From positions 124,001-188,000 of the forward strand of contig JAGDZR010000011.1 in the NCBI GenBank assembly GCA_049115695.1: 64,000 nucleotides of DNA. Reading direction: 5' to 3'. The notes beneath the pieces were generated by a model that saw only the letters and a program-made list of their open reading frames with translations, was not told where the DNA came from and did no database searches. Shown here piece after piece: positions 17,365-26,943 of the stretch. Numbering within the stretch: the stretch's first letter is position 1; every line of letters begins with the position of its first letter. This stretch comes from JAGDZR01 sp049115695 (GTDB taxonomy: Bacteria > Bacteroidota > Bacteroidia > Cytophagales > Cyclobacteriaceae). Position numbers and translations under genes: made by a program.

Positions 17365-18990
17365 GTGAAGGAATATAAGAATTCAAAGAGTGCCATTCGA
17401 TTACCCATTTTCATTGGCTTGGCAATAGCATTTGGCGTTTTGTTAGGCGCGCAAATGGCCGATGGGACTTCTGGGGCCAAACCCGAGTTGTTTAAAAGTC
17501 TTAATAAACTGAAGCAAGTATTGACCTACATTGAGAATGACTATGTAGACGAGGTGGATACTGACGTGCTTGTTGAAGGCGTAATTGAAGACATGCTCCA
17601 AGAGTTGGATCCACACACTGTTTATATCTCACAAGAGGAAAAACTGCTCACCCAATCACAACTTCAAGGAAATTTCGAGGGTATTGGTATAGAGTTCAAT
17701 ATTTTCAAAGACACCATCATGGTAGTTGCTCCACTGAGTGGTGGGCCATCAGAAAAATTAGGAATTTTATCGGGAGATAAAATCATTAAAGTTGATGGAG
17801 AAACTGTGGCCGGTGTTGGGTTTTCCAACAGGGATGTTGTGACTCGGCTAAGAGGCGAGAAAGGCTCAAAGGTGGTGGTTTCCATCAAAAGAGGAAATCA
17901 GGCAAATCTGATTGATTTCGAAATATCTCGTGATGTCATTCCACAATACTCGGTTGATGTCAGCTACATGGTAGATGATAAAACGGGATACATCAAAGTG
18001 AGCCGCTTTGCGGCCACCACTTATCTGGAGTTTAAAGAAGCACTCATAAGACTCAATGAACAGGGCATGGAAAAATTAGTGCTTGACCTTACAGGAAATC
18101 CAGGAGGCTACATGGATCGGGCAGTAGACATGGTGGATGAATTTCTAGCAGGAGAGCAGCTGATAGTATTTACCCAGGGCAAGGAATCAAGATACAATGA
18201 CAGTCATTACTCCAGAAAGGATGGCGACTTTGAGAATGGTTCACTTGTTGTAATGATTGATGAGGGATCCGCCTCAGCTTCTGAAATTGTCTCAGGTGCT
18301 TTGCAGGATCATGATCGGGCTATGATCGTTGGTCGTCGCTCATATGGAAAAGGGTTAGTGCAACTCCCTATCTCTTTGAATGATGGATCAGAACTTAGAT
18401 TGACTATCTCGAGGTACTATACACCTAGCGGGAGATGCATCCAAAAACCCTATGAGGACAAGGATGCATATCATAGAGAATTCGTCAGCCGTTTTGAAAA
18501 CGGTGAAATATTCAATGAAGACAGCATTCAGGTGAATGACTCGTTGGTTTATAAAACCGACAAAGGACGACTGGTTTACGGAGGAGGCGGTATTGTTCCG
18601 GACGTGTTTGTTCCAATGGATACAGTGGGCAATAGTCGCTATCTCAACAGGCTTTTCACGTCCAACACAGTTGCAGAATTTGCCTTCAATTATGCTGACA
18701 GAAACCGTAAAAAGCTTGAGAAAATGGGACTTGAAAATTATATAAACGATTTTGAATTGTCCGAAAAGGATCTGAAATCATTGTCAACTCAGGCTGAAAA
18801 GAATGGTGTGGCATTCGAAAAGGAGCAATTCGAAAAATCAAAAAATCAATTAGCATTGTTGGTTAAAGCACACATCGCTCGCGGTATTTGGGACAATGCG
18901 GGCTTTTATCCTGTGATAAATCAACAAAACGAAATATTTTTAAGGGCGCTAGACTTGTTTGGAAAAGCCGATCAGTTGGCAAAAAAATAA
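17365..18990 (+). CDS. S41 family C-terminal processing peptidase
   Basis: The 541-residue protein has an N-terminal membrane anchor/signal (13-32), a PDZ domain (about 105-185, 'GIGIEFNIFKD' onward) and the S41 catalytic core. By alignment of spacing with tail-specific protease Prc, the Ser-Lys dyad should be Ser304 in GSASASEI and Lys329 in YGKG, 25 residues apart. It acts in the periplasm on C-terminal tails or regulatory proteins. The start is GTG and no better ATG exists near the membrane anchor. The homogentisate dioxygenase gene follows after 24 bases. Confidence 0.92.
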   Translation: MKEYKNSKSAIRLPIFIGLAIAFGVLLGAQMADGTSGAKPELFKSLNKLKQVLTYIENDYVDEVDTDVLVEGVIEDMLQELDPHTVYISQEEKLLTQSQLQGNFEGIGIEFNIFKDTIMVVAPLSGGPSEKLGILSGDKIIKVDGETVAGVGFSNRDVVTRLRGEKGSKVVVSIKRGNQANLIDFEISRDVIPQYSVDVSYMVDDKTGYIKVSRFAATTYLEFKEALIRLNEQGMEKLVLDLTGNPGGYMDRAVDMVDEFLAGEQLIVFTQGKESRYNDSHYSRKDGDFENGSLVVMIDEGSASASEIVSGALQDHDRAMIVGRRSYGKGLVQLPISLNDGSELRLTISRYYTPSGRCIQKPYEDKDAYHREFVSRFENGEIFNEDSIQVNDSLVYKTDKGRLVYGGGGIVPDVFVPMDTVGNSRYLNRLFTSNTVAEFAFNYADRNRKKLEKMGLENYINDFELSEKDLKSLSTQAEKNGVAFEKEQFEKSKNQLALLVKAHIARGIWDNAGFYPVINQQNEIFLRALDLFGKADQLAKK

Positions 18991-19014
18991 AACAACACCC
19001 CTAAACGCCCCATT

Positions 19015-20175
19015 ATGACCTATTACCATCGCCTGGGAGAAGTACCTCCTAAGCGACACACCCAGTTCAAACAGCCAGACGGAACCCTATATGCAGAGGA
19101 ACTCGTTTCAAGCAAGGGGTTTTCCGGCATTTACTCGAACCTCTACCACATCAATCCCCCAACAAGGATCAAACAGATGGGTAAGCCAATTCCCTGGCAA
19201 ACAGAGGAGGACCGATCATTCCCATTGCAACAGATTCATCTGAATACCAGCAAGATTGAAAGTACCGGAGATGACTTTCTTGCGAGCAGATTGACGCTGT
19301 TAAAAAATAACGATGTGTCGATGGCAATTGCAACTCCTTCCGCAAACTCCATGGATTATTATTACAAAAATGGCGAAGCGGACGAAGTAATCTTCATTCA
19401 TGATGGTAACGGTTGGTTATGCTCACAATTTGGAAAGATTCGTATCAAGCGGGGGGATTATGTCGTGATTCCCAGAACAACCATCTACAAAATAGATTGG
19501 GATGAGGGCCCAAAAAGGTTGTTGATTATTGAGTCAGCGCATCCTGTTGAAACCGTAAAAAGATATAGAAACGAATTAGGACAATTGGAGGAACATTCCC
19601 CATACTGCGAGCGAGACATTCGCCCACCAACTGAATTGATTACAGAAAGGGACAAGGGTGAATACCTGGTAAAAATCAAGAAAGGCGGTTACCTACATGA
19701 GTATACTTATGAGCATAGTCCATTCGACTTGATTGGTTGGGATGGCTACCTTTTTCCATATGCGCTGAGTATTCATGATTTTGAGCCTGTTACAGGCAGA
19801 ATCCACTTACCCCCACCTGTTCATCAAACTTTTCAAGCACATGGATATGTGATCTGTTCTTTTGTTCCCAGATTATTCGACTATCATCCTGATGCAATAC
19901 CAGCTCCATACAATCACTCAAATATTGATTCTGATGAAGTACTTTATTACGTTGAAGGAAACTTTATGAGTAGAAAAGGGATCGAGCGAGGGTCATTCAC
20001 ATTGCATCCAGGAGGACTCCCTCATGGACCACATCCCGGAACTGTTGAAAAGAGTATTGGGGCAAAAGAAACGCATGAATTGGCTGTAATGTTGGACACA
20101 TTTGGGCCTATCTACATTACTGAAGAGGCTAAAAAGTATCTTGATCCAAAGTATCCGATGAGCTGGACGGAGTGA
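19015..20175 (+). CDS. hmgA: Homogentisate 1,2-dioxygenase
   Basis: The 386-residue protein starts with the family opening 'YYHRLGEVPPKRHTQF' and has the two-cupin layout. Candidate iron ligands are His301, Glu308 and His337 in 'LPHGPHPG'; the His301-His337 spacing of 36 equals that of the human enzyme, while the Glu position is one off and is less sure. The enzyme opens the ring of homogentisate to maleylacetoacetate in tyrosine/phenylalanine breakdown, using Fe(II) and O2 in the cytoplasm. The other genes of that pathway (hppD, fahA) are not in the window, so it is encoded at a separate site. Its stop directly abuts that of glycogen synthase. Confidence 0.92.
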   Translation: MTYYHRLGEVPPKRHTQFKQPDGTLYAEELVSSKGFSGIYSNLYHINPPTRIKQMGKPIPWQTEEDRSFPLQQIHLNTSKIESTGDDFLASRLTLLKNNDVSMAIATPSANSMDYYYKNGEADEVIFIHDGNGWLCSQFGKIRIKRGDYVVIPRTTIYKIDWDEGPKRLLIIESAHPVETVKRYRNELGQLEEHSPYCERDIRPPTELITERDKGEYLVKIKKGGYLHEYTYEHSPFDLIGWDGYLFPYALSIHDFEPVTGRIHLPPPVHQTFQAHGYVICSFVPRLFDYHPDAIPAPYNHSNIDSDEVLYYVEGNFMSRKGIERGSFTLHPGGLPHGPHPGTVEKSIGAKETHELAVMLDTFGPIYITEEAKKYLDPKYPMSWTE

Positions 20176-22014
20176 TTATTTTCGATCTAGGGCTAACTGA
20201 TACGCCTGATCATAATGTTTGTTCAGGTTTTGCCAATCAAATTGCACGGATGAGTTTTCTACCCGATTTCGAAGGTCAATCCTGTCGCGCCTGTTCAGTT
20301 TAATGAAATTGTACATTTGGTCGGCAAGTTGATCTGCAGCTTCATGAAATCCTCGTTTGTTTCTTTTGACTACATAAATGCCGCTTTTATCACTCTCATT
20401 AACATTTTTCAGTACATAATCACCAAAACCCGCCAGATCACTTGTTACAGCCGGGACTCCACGGGCTATACATTCCAAAGGAGTATATCCCCATGGCTCA
20501 TAATAACTTGGAAAGACACCCAGATGACATCCTCTAACAAACTGCTCATAATCCATCGCAAAAAGTGGATTGGTGAAATTGATAAAATCAGGATGGTAAA
20601 CCACCTTAACACGATCATGTTTATGATTGACGAGGTTTGACGATCTGAGAAAATTCAGAATATCATCATCAGCGTCATCAATTAAATTGTGTGTAACAAC
20701 AGGCGGTAGGTTATTGGATTTCCATGACTGCAAGGTACGTCTGTATCTTAGTCGGTAGTAGTCATCAACAAATTGATTGAGTTCTGGCAACCTGGTATCC
20801 TCATGCGACATTGCCTCAAATAACAAACGTTCTCCGACCTGCTTCTGAATAGCATTCAATGTTGTCTTGAACTCTTCCAAAATAGCTTTTGACTGTAATA
20901 CTTCTGCATTTATAGAGCTAAAGGGTCGCTTGGTGATAAAGAACATTACGATCGTGATGTCCGATCCTTCTGATTGCAACCTATGATTAAGTCTGGCAAG
21001 AGCCTCCAACGTCAAGTCATATCCTTTATTCAGGTACTCATATCTACCGGATGTAAAGAAGTACATTGTCTTATCCAGGTCAAATGTGTAGCTGGAGAAG
21101 AAATGTGACATTGTAAATTGATGAATCTTGTTTTTGAATTCAAGGTGAAGATTTTGAAACTCATGTAATGCTTCGAATCGCACATTGTTAATGCCATTCG
21201 GCAATAGCAAGTCTGGGTTTCTTCCCAATAGCTGTCTACATTCCTGTGCAGTCACTTCGCTCACTGTTGTGAAAACCTGAGCACCATGTGCTGCGGCTCG
21301 CTCAATGGCTACATTAGATTCAATGTTAAAATGCTGAGCCTCCTTTTGCCAATCTGTAAATGGTAGATGATCATAAAATTGCGGATCATTCATGGCCAGA
21401 TAACGACCCAACAAGGTCGCATGAGTCGTAAACACCGAAGTGATAGGAATATTCAGCTTTTTGATTCCTGGTAATCCGCTCCCGGCCATCCATTCGTGAA
21501 AGTGTGCGATCACATGCTTATCCGTAATTTCAGGATTTGTCAACTCCTGTAAGAAGACTTTGATCATTTCACCAAAGGCCAACACATCATTGAGTAAAAA
21601 GTCATTGTCAGGAGTTGATATGCCGTGATCGTTCCATAAGTGATATTTGACATCCCCAAGCCTGTCCATGACACTACCAAGGTCCATCAATACTACTTTG
21701 GGACGCCCACTCACCAGCCAAACACCATAGTAAGCATTAAGTCCTTGATCACGCATCCGCTTAGCTGCTTTGAAATATGGGTCATCCGCGTCTTCAATGA
21801 GTTCGAATTCACTGGCCACATTGTGAGGCATATAAGGTCCAATCAAGCAATAATGATCGCCCCATTTTTCGATAACCGTTGGTACTTTTGATCGAATCAC
21901 GGTATAAATTCCTCCTACCTGATTCAATACCTCCCAGGCAATTTCAATTAACAAACTTTTGGAGACGGACTTCTTATCGATTTGCTTGGGCAGACCTTTT
22001 GGTGACATAGACAT
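20176..22014 (-). CDS. GT3-type glycogen synthase
   Basis: The 612-residue protein belongs to glycosyltransferase family 3, the eukaryote-like glycogen synthase, and not to bacterial GlgA (GT5). The opening 'EIAWEVLNQVGGIYTVIRSK' and the C-terminal 'GVFPSYYEPWGYTPLECIARGVPAVTSDLAGFGDYV' are GT3 hallmarks; the latter contains the E-x7-E motif that binds the nucleotide sugar. It extends alpha-1,4-glucan chains, normally from UDP-glucose. The Ugd gene 3.2 kb away also uses UDP-glucose, though this may be coincidence. GT3 enzymes are regular in Bacteroidota. The first ATG (22014) is followed by Met at residue 3, so the exact start is uncertain by two codons. Confidence 0.92.
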   Translation of the reverse strand: MSMSPKGLPKQIDKKSVSKSLLIEIAWEVLNQVGGIYTVIRSKVPTVIEKWGDHYCLIGPYMPHNVASEFELIEDADDPYFKAAKRMRDQGLNAYYGVWLVSGRPKVVLMDLGSVMDRLGDVKYHLWNDHGISTPDNDFLLNDVLAFGEMIKVFLQELTNPEITDKHVIAHFHEWMAGSGLPGIKKLNIPITSVFTTHATLLGRYLAMNDPQFYDHLPFTDWQKEAQHFNIESNVAIERAAAHGAQVFTTVSEVTAQECRQLLGRNPDLLLPNGINNVRFEALHEFQNLHLEFKNKIHQFTMSHFFSSYTFDLDKTMYFFTSGRYEYLNKGYDLTLEALARLNHRLQSEGSDITIVMFFITKRPFSSINAEVLQSKAILEEFKTTLNAIQKQVGERLLFEAMSHEDTRLPELNQFVDDYYRLRYRRTLQSWKSNNLPPVVTHNLIDDADDDILNFLRSSNLVNHKHDRVKVVYHPDFINFTNPLFAMDYEQFVRGCHLGVFPSYYEPWGYTPLECIARGVPAVTSDLAGFGDYVLKNVNESDKSGIYVVKRNKRGFHEAADQLADQMYNFIKLNRRDRIDLRNRVENSSVQFDWQNLNKHYDQAYQLALDRK

Positions 22015-22231
22015 ACTGGAATTTTGATGAAATCTAATAAATCAAATCAACTTCTTATTAGAAGTTAATCGACGATTGCCAGAATGGAATAAAAAATTGC
22101 ACTTTATAAATATGAATATTTGAAATTTAGACGTTCAAACAGTAAGGTTCTTGTATTTTAATGCTGTTTGATAATAAATTTTCATATTAGTAAATCAACT
22201 ATACCTTTACGTTATATACTTAAGCAAGATT

Positions 22232-23140
22232 ATGGATAAGCAGGCCTACAAGGATTTTTTAGTTATTTGGGATCAAGTTGTCTGGATCCTGTTTTTTGTT
22301 GCAGTGGCTGCAGCAGTAATTGTTTTCTTGTCGTACCTCATTAGATACCACACAAAGAAGGATTTAAAGGCCAAATTTGATCTGGCCAGTGAAAAGGAAA
22401 TCAAGGCAATGCAAATGGCTCAATATGTGTTGGCATTGAGCTTTTTCTTTGTGGCCAATCAAGCTAGAACTGAAACCGTCCAATTGAGTCCGGTTTGGTT
22501 TGGCATTAGAGTATTTATTGGAGCAAGTATTGCCACATTACATGCATACATAGCGTTTTTGATTTTCAAGTACTATTATCCCGGACCTTTAAGCAAGCGT
22601 CTAGAAAGGCTGAGGTATACACCTAGAGTTAATCCGCTTACGGGTAATAAAATGAAGCTGCTAAGTGAAGCAGAGGAAGATGCGTATCTGGATGAAGGGA
22701 TGCAAGCAGAAGAAGATGTTTTTTCGGTTGATTATGACGTATGGATTGACACTGAAACTGGCGCTACCAAGATTGAGAAATATCAGGGCCATTTAACTGC
22801 CTTGCAATGCGACAGATGCGGTTTCCAGACACTCAGGTTGAAGAAAGAGGAAATCACGAGGGAGGCTACAGAATGGAGAGATGGGGAGCTTCATCAGGAA
22901 TTCAATTGCTCTTACTGTGGAAGGATCAAAAGAAAAACCATCAAAATCACCAAGAAAATCAATCAGGATTTCCGTACAGGTAAATTGATTGATGATCCAT
23001 TGTCGCATGACAGAAGAATTGAAACAATTAAACTTGAAATTCACAGCAATAAAGGTGAAATAAAGAATTTTGACTTCCAGAATATTCAGCAGGCCAAGCA
23101 ATTCCTGGAGGAGTTCGATTTCGAAAAGCTGGACGATTAA
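22232..23140 (+). CDS. Membrane protein with a putative zinc ribbon, function unknown
   Basis: The 302-residue protein has membrane segments near 15-36 and 65-115 and a cytoplasmic tail. The tail holds two CxxC pairs, CDRCG (about residues 190-194) and CSYCG (about 228-232), separated by roughly 34 residues, as in a zinc ribbon. I do not recognise a named family. It is five bases upstream of the SLC13 transporter gene, so the two are co-transcribed and may work together. In the 217-bp upstream region a TACCTTTA close to the -7 consensus lies just before the start. Confidence 0.6.
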   Translation: MDKQAYKDFLVIWDQVVWILFFVAVAAAVIVFLSYLIRYHTKKDLKAKFDLASEKEIKAMQMAQYVLALSFFFVANQARTETVQLSPVWFGIRVFIGASIATLHAYIAFLIFKYYYPGPLSKRLERLRYTPRVNPLTGNKMKLLSEAEEDAYLDEGMQAEEDVFSVDYDVWIDTETGATKIEKYQGHLTALQCDRCGFQTLRLKKEEITREATEWRDGELHQEFNCSYCGRIKRKTIKITKKINQDFRTGKLIDDPLSHDRRIETIKLEIHSNKGEIKNFDFQNIQQAKQFLEEFDFEKLDD

Positions 23141-23145
23141 TTCTG

Positions 23146-24573
23146 GTGAAATTTCTTAAAAAATACGGCGGGTTGGCTTTAGGGCCAGCCCTTTTTGTTA
23201 TTATTCTTTTCGGCACGCCGTTTGATGATTTATCCGTCGAAGCAAATGCTACCTTAGCGACTACTGCATGGGTTGCCATTTGGTGGGTCAGTGAGGTAAT
23301 TCCCATTCCGGCAACCTCTTTACTTCCCATTGTTTTGCTACCGCTCTCTGGTGCGGCCCCAATTGGGCAAACAACAGCAGCATATGGAGATAAAATGCTC
23401 TTCCTTTTTATTGGTGGCTTCATAATAGCAATCGGTATGGAAAAGTGGGATTTGCACAAGCGGATAGCGCTTAACATCATAAAGTTTATGGGAACCCGTC
23501 CCGATAGGATTTTACTAGGGTTTATGGTAGCAACCGGCGCACTATCAATGTGGATATCCAATACCGCTACAACCTTGATGATGGTAACGATAGGTATTGC
23601 TTTAATTCATCAGTCCAGGGAAAAACTCGGTAACGCTGGTGACCCATTCTTTAAAGCCCTACTATTGGGAATTGCCTACTCAGCATCAATCGGAGGTGTC
23701 GCAACACTTGTGGGTACGCCAACAAACCCAATTTTCGCAGCACTTGCAAGTGAATTGTATGCAGATGATATATCATTTGCTTCATGGATGATATTCGGTG
23801 CGCCATTCTCAATACTGATGGTGCTTTTCTGTTGGTGGTATTTGTCCCGAATTGCTTTCAAACTTGACAGACTTGAATTGAATATGGGAGAGGATTTAAT
23901 TCAAGCAGAATTGGACAAGCTAGGAAAGATTAAATACGAAGAGAAAATGGTGGCTTGGGTGTTTGGACTCACAGCGTTTGTATGGATCTCGAGGACATTT
24001 TTCCTCAATACGTATATTCCACATTTAAATGACACCTCTGTGGCAATTGCTGCCGCAATTTCACTCTTTATAATACCTTCAAGAAGGGCCAAAAACCTCG
24101 GATTGATTTCTTGGGAGGAGGCTGTGAAAATACCCTGGGGTGTAATTCTTCTTTTTGGGGGAGGATTGGCGATTGCTGCATCATTTAGAAGTTCGGGTCT
24201 TGCTGCCTGGATTGGCAATCAGTTAACCGGTCTCGAAAGCTTGCCAGTTTTCCTAATCATTTTGTTTGTTACCTTGATAGTCAATTTTCTGACGGAAGTT
24301 ACTTCGAACGTTGCGACTGCATCGATCATTTTGCCTGTGCTGGCGGCTTTTTCTGAAGCCATTGGCATACACCCCTATTTGCTGATGGTGCCGGCCACTA
24401 TGGCGGCAAGCTGCGCGTTCATGCTTCCAATGGCAACTGGTCCCAATGCAATCGTATTTGCATCCAATCAGTTGAAAATTAGAGACATGGCAAGAGCCGG
24501 ATTTGCCTTTAACTTGATTTCATCCTTGATCATCTCCACCATTGGCTATTTCATATTAACCTTCCTGGGTTAA
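23146..24573 (+). CDS. SLC13/DASS family sodium-coupled anion symporter
   Basis: The 475-residue inner-membrane protein has about 12 hydrophobic segments and two copies of the DASS signature region: 'MWISNTATTLMM' in the first half and 'TEVTSNVATASIILPVL' in the second, the SNT motifs that bind sodium and substrate carboxylate. It should import a dicarboxylate, tricarboxylate or sulfate with Na+. The extra 'GVATLVGTPTNPI' segment is typical for the family. Substrate cannot be read from sequence. The start is GTG at 23146; the frame has no closer ATG. It ends 18 bases inside the convergent gene at 24556. Confidence 0.9.
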   Translation: MKFLKKYGGLALGPALFVIILFGTPFDDLSVEANATLATTAWVAIWWVSEVIPIPATSLLPIVLLPLSGAAPIGQTTAAYGDKMLFLFIGGFIIAIGMEKWDLHKRIALNIIKFMGTRPDRILLGFMVATGALSMWISNTATTLMMVTIGIALIHQSREKLGNAGDPFFKALLLGIAYSASIGGVATLVGTPTNPIFAALASELYADDISFASWMIFGAPFSILMVLFCWWYLSRIAFKLDRLELNMGEDLIQAELDKLGKIKYEEKMVAWVFGLTAFVWISRTFFLNTYIPHLNDTSVAIAAAISLFIIPSRRAKNLGLISWEEAVKIPWGVILLFGGGLAIAASFRSSGLAAWIGNQLTGLESLPVFLIILFVTLIVNFLTEVTSNVATASIILPVLAAFSEAIGIHPYLLMVPATMAASCAFMLPMATGPNAIVFASNQLKIRDMARAGFAFNLISSLIISTIGYFILTFLG

Positions 24574-25146
24574 GTCTTCTATAACCGCAAATGGTGGATT
24601 TTGAGTTACTGATATCCGCTGATCATTTTCTAAAACAACAGGACCTAATGTTCCTTGAAACTCAAGTTGCTGTCCAGCTAGATTGCGAACTTCTAATTGA
24701 CATCCTTTTGGATACCATTTTGTAAAGGTTTTGTCGTTGATAATTAACCATCTTTTTTTTTCGCAATATGCACTGATGGAAAATTCAGGTAGTCCATTTA
24801 TAGGAATTTGATTGATTGAGTGTTCATCATTCAGAATTATAGAAAATGCGTAATGTCGTTTACGATCAAGCAACTCGATAGCGCCATTTAAAAAATCCCG
24901 AGCGTAGACTACCTCAATTGGTACTTGCTCATCAATCAAATTCCCGAATTTATGATTTGGGCCATTTATTATGAGCACATCAACCTTGATTCCAAGTTCA
25001 ACCAGTTCTGAGAAACTCCGCTCTGATGCCACCACCAACGGAGACCACCCTAACAATTGCTGTAGATACTCGAAAGAAAAGCCAGTGAAATCATATACGA
25101 TTAATGCCGGCTCCTGATGTTCTCTAATGATGTGATGTGAGGACAT
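24556..25146 (-). CDS. Thiamine-pyrophosphokinase-like protein without the usual catalytic motif
   Basis: The 196-residue protein resembles short Bacteroidota proteins often labelled thiamine pyrophosphokinase: an N-terminal Rossmann-like half ('ALIVYDFTGFSFEYLQQLL', then 'GIKVDVLIINGPNHKF') and a beta C-terminal half beginning at 'KWYPKGCQLEVR'. The GDxDS/DDxD-type motif expected of active TPK enzymes is not visible where it should lie, so catalytic activity is doubtful. It lies just beyond the terminator of ugd, with only 67 bases between the genes, so it is expressed by read-through or by a promoter inside that gap. Moderate confidence in family, low in function. Confidence 0.5.
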   Translation of the reverse strand: MSSHHIIREHQEPALIVYDFTGFSFEYLQQLLGWSPLVVASERSFSELVELGIKVDVLIINGPNHKFGNLIDEQVPIEVVYARDFLNGAIELLDRKRHYAFSIILNDEHSINQIPINGLPEFSISAYCEKKRWLIINDKTFTKWYPKGCQLEVRNLAGQQLEFQGTLGPVVLENDQRISVTQNPPFAVIEDLTQEG

Positions 25147-25156
25147 CCTCTAAAAT

Positions 25157-25188
25157 AAAAAAACCACCTCTCGAAATGGAAAGGTGGT
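25157..25188 (-). terminator. Rho-independent terminator after ugd
   Basis: Read on the minus strand, ACCACCT (25188-25182) and AGGTGGT (25169-25163) form a 7-bp stem with a 12-base loop, followed by seven T. It lies between ugd and the TPK-like gene. Confidence 0.85.
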
Positions 25189-25213
25189 CTTCATATATTT
25201 TGAAAATGCTATT

Positions 25214-26527
25214 TTATTTCACCACGTTCTTTCTTCCAATACTGTAGTATTCAAAGCCTAGAGATATCATTTGATCCAATTCATACAAGTTTCTGCCATC
25301 AAAAATGACATTGTTGTTCATGCCTTCAGATATCTTATCAAATTCAGGTGTTCTGAACACTGGCCACTCGGTCATAATCATTAACGCATCTGCACCTTGA
25401 GCTGCATCATACTCATCCTCCGCAAAGTAAACATCATCACCAAAAATCGCTTTTACATTCTCCATTGCTTCCGGATCATAGGTCTTGACATTTGCCCCTA
25501 GTTCCAGCAGCTTCTTAATATTCTCAAGCGCAGGTGCCTCTCTGATATCGTCGGTGTACGGCTTAAATGCAAGTCCCCACACTGCGATAGTTTTACCTTT
25601 AATATCACCATTAAAATACTTCAACAATGGGTCAATTAGTTTTCCTTTCTGAATCTCATTGATCTCCATTACAGATTTCAATATTTTGAAATCGTATTCT
25701 GCTTCAGACGCTGATTTGGCCAATGCCTGAACATCCTTTGGGAAACAGCTTCCGCCATAACCTATACCTGCAAACAAAAATCGCTTGCCTATTCTATCAT
25801 CTGTACCAACGCCCTTTCTTACCGCATCAACATCAGCACCTAGGAGTTCACACATGTTAGCAATCTCATTCATGAACGTAATTTTGGTCGCTAAAAATGA
25901 ATTTGCAGCATACTTCGTCAGCTCTGCAGAGCGTACGTCCATGAAGATTACTGGATTGCCTTGGCGCACATAGGGTCCGTATAAGGTTGTCATCAGAGCC
26001 TTGGCCTTTTCCGATTCGGCACCAACCACTACCCTATCGGGTTTCATAAAATCATCAACAGCAACTCCTTCTCTCAAAAATTCTGGATTTGAAACTACAT
26101 CAAAATCCACTGTAGCATTCTCAGCAATTTTTGCGTGCACTTTTTCAGCTGTTCCAACAGGAACTGTACTTTTATCAACAATGACAGTATACTTTTCCAG
26201 TAATGGACCCAAATCCTGAGCGACCTTCAGCACATATTGCAGATCAGCCGAGCCATCCTCACCTGGAGGTGTTGGAAGCGCAAGGAAAATGATCTCTGCT
26301 CCTTTGATACCTTCAGCAAGATTGGTTGTAAAATCCAATCTGTGTTGTCTTATATTTCTTTCGAATAAAGGCTCAAGACCCGGCTCATAAATAGTCACCG
26401 TTCCACCTTGGAGCTTTTTTACTTTTGCTTCATCAATATCGACGCAGGTAACATGATTACCTGTCTCAGCAAAACATGTACCTGTAACAAGGCCCACATA
26501 TCCAGTTCCAACTACTGCTATTTTCAT
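25214..26527 (-). CDS. UDP-glucose 6-dehydrogenase
   Basis: The 437-residue cytoplasmic enzyme oxidises UDP-glucose to UDP-glucuronate with 2 NAD+, supplying glucuronate for exopolysaccharide or LPS. An N-terminal Rossmann fold has GTGYVGL (7-13). The catalytic Cys lies in 'GIGYGGSCFPKD' near residue 262, with the conserved 'KYAANSFLATKITFMNE' helix before it and the 'VWGLAFKPYTDDIREAPA' NAD/UDP region after. Length is normal. The gene has its own -7 element upstream and a terminator downstream, so it forms a single-gene unit. Confidence 0.94.
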   Translation of the reverse strand: MKIAVVGTGYVGLVTGTCFAETGNHVTCVDIDEAKVKKLQGGTVTIYEPGLEPLFERNIRQHRLDFTTNLAEGIKGAEIIFLALPTPPGEDGSADLQYVLKVAQDLGPLLEKYTVIVDKSTVPVGTAEKVHAKIAENATVDFDVVSNPEFLREGVAVDDFMKPDRVVVGAESEKAKALMTTLYGPYVRQGNPVIFMDVRSAELTKYAANSFLATKITFMNEIANMCELLGADVDAVRKGVGTDDRIGKRFLFAGIGYGGSCFPKDVQALAKSASEAEYDFKILKSVMEINEIQKGKLIDPLLKYFNGDIKGKTIAVWGLAFKPYTDDIREAPALENIKKLLELGANVKTYDPEAMENVKAIFGDDVYFAEDEYDAAQGADALMIMTEWPVFRTPEFDKISEGMNNNVIFDGRNLYELDQMISLGFEYYSIGRKNVVK

Positions 26528-26543
26528 GTTGTAAAATTTTGCG

Positions 26544-26551
26544 CAAATCTA
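26544..26551 (-). promoter_or_regulatory. -7 promoter element for UDP-glucose dehydrogenase
   Basis: TAGATTTG on the minus strand (plus-strand CAAATCTA) matches TAnnTTTG exactly and lies 17 bases before the start codon. Confidence 0.55.
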
Positions 26552-26619
26552 AGTACACCAATAAATTATTACACATGGAATACTCTGTAATTTTATTTCT
26601 AAATTCAATCGGCTGCTTA

Positions 26620-26652
26620 TTGAGGATATTTCATTATTAATGCATAGATTTG
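26620..26652 (+). promoter_or_regulatory. Promoter of rpsU
   Basis: A TTG at 26620-26622 is followed after 22 bases by TAGATTTG (26645-26652), an exact TAnnTTTG match. The leader to the rpsU ATG would be about 16 bases. Confidence 0.65.
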
Positions 26653-26674
26653 CGCCCCGAATAAATTTATAACG

Positions 26675-26869
26675 ATGATCGTAGTTAACGTTAAAGAAAA
26701 CGAGTCAATTGACAAGGCACTTAAGAGATTTAAGAAGAAATTTGAAAAAACTGGTGTGCTAAGAGAGCTTCGCTCAAGAACTTTCTTCACAAAACCATCT
26801 GTTAAGCAGCGCGAAACTGTAATCAAGGCCAGATACAAGCAAAAAATGCAGGATTTGAACGACAAATAA
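26675..26869 (+). CDS. rpsU: 30S ribosomal protein S21
   Basis: The 64-residue basic protein is a clear S21: 'ESIDKALKRFKKKFEKTGVL' is the conserved core, with the Arg-rich 'RELRSRTFFTKPS' after it. S21 binds near the anti-Shine-Dalgarno end of 16S rRNA. In Bacteroidota the anti-Shine-Dalgarno is sequestered by small-subunit proteins including S21, which fits the poor SD signals in this window. It is followed after 74 bases by xerC. Confidence 0.96.
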   Translation: MIVVNVKENESIDKALKRFKKKFEKTGVLRELRSRTFFTKPSVKQRETVIKARYKQKMQDLNDK

Positions 26870-26943
26870 GTTGTTCAAAACAGTATTTTCATTTCATTAT
26901 TTCGTAAGTTAGTCTTTACCCTGAGTGTGGTAAAGACTGGTTT

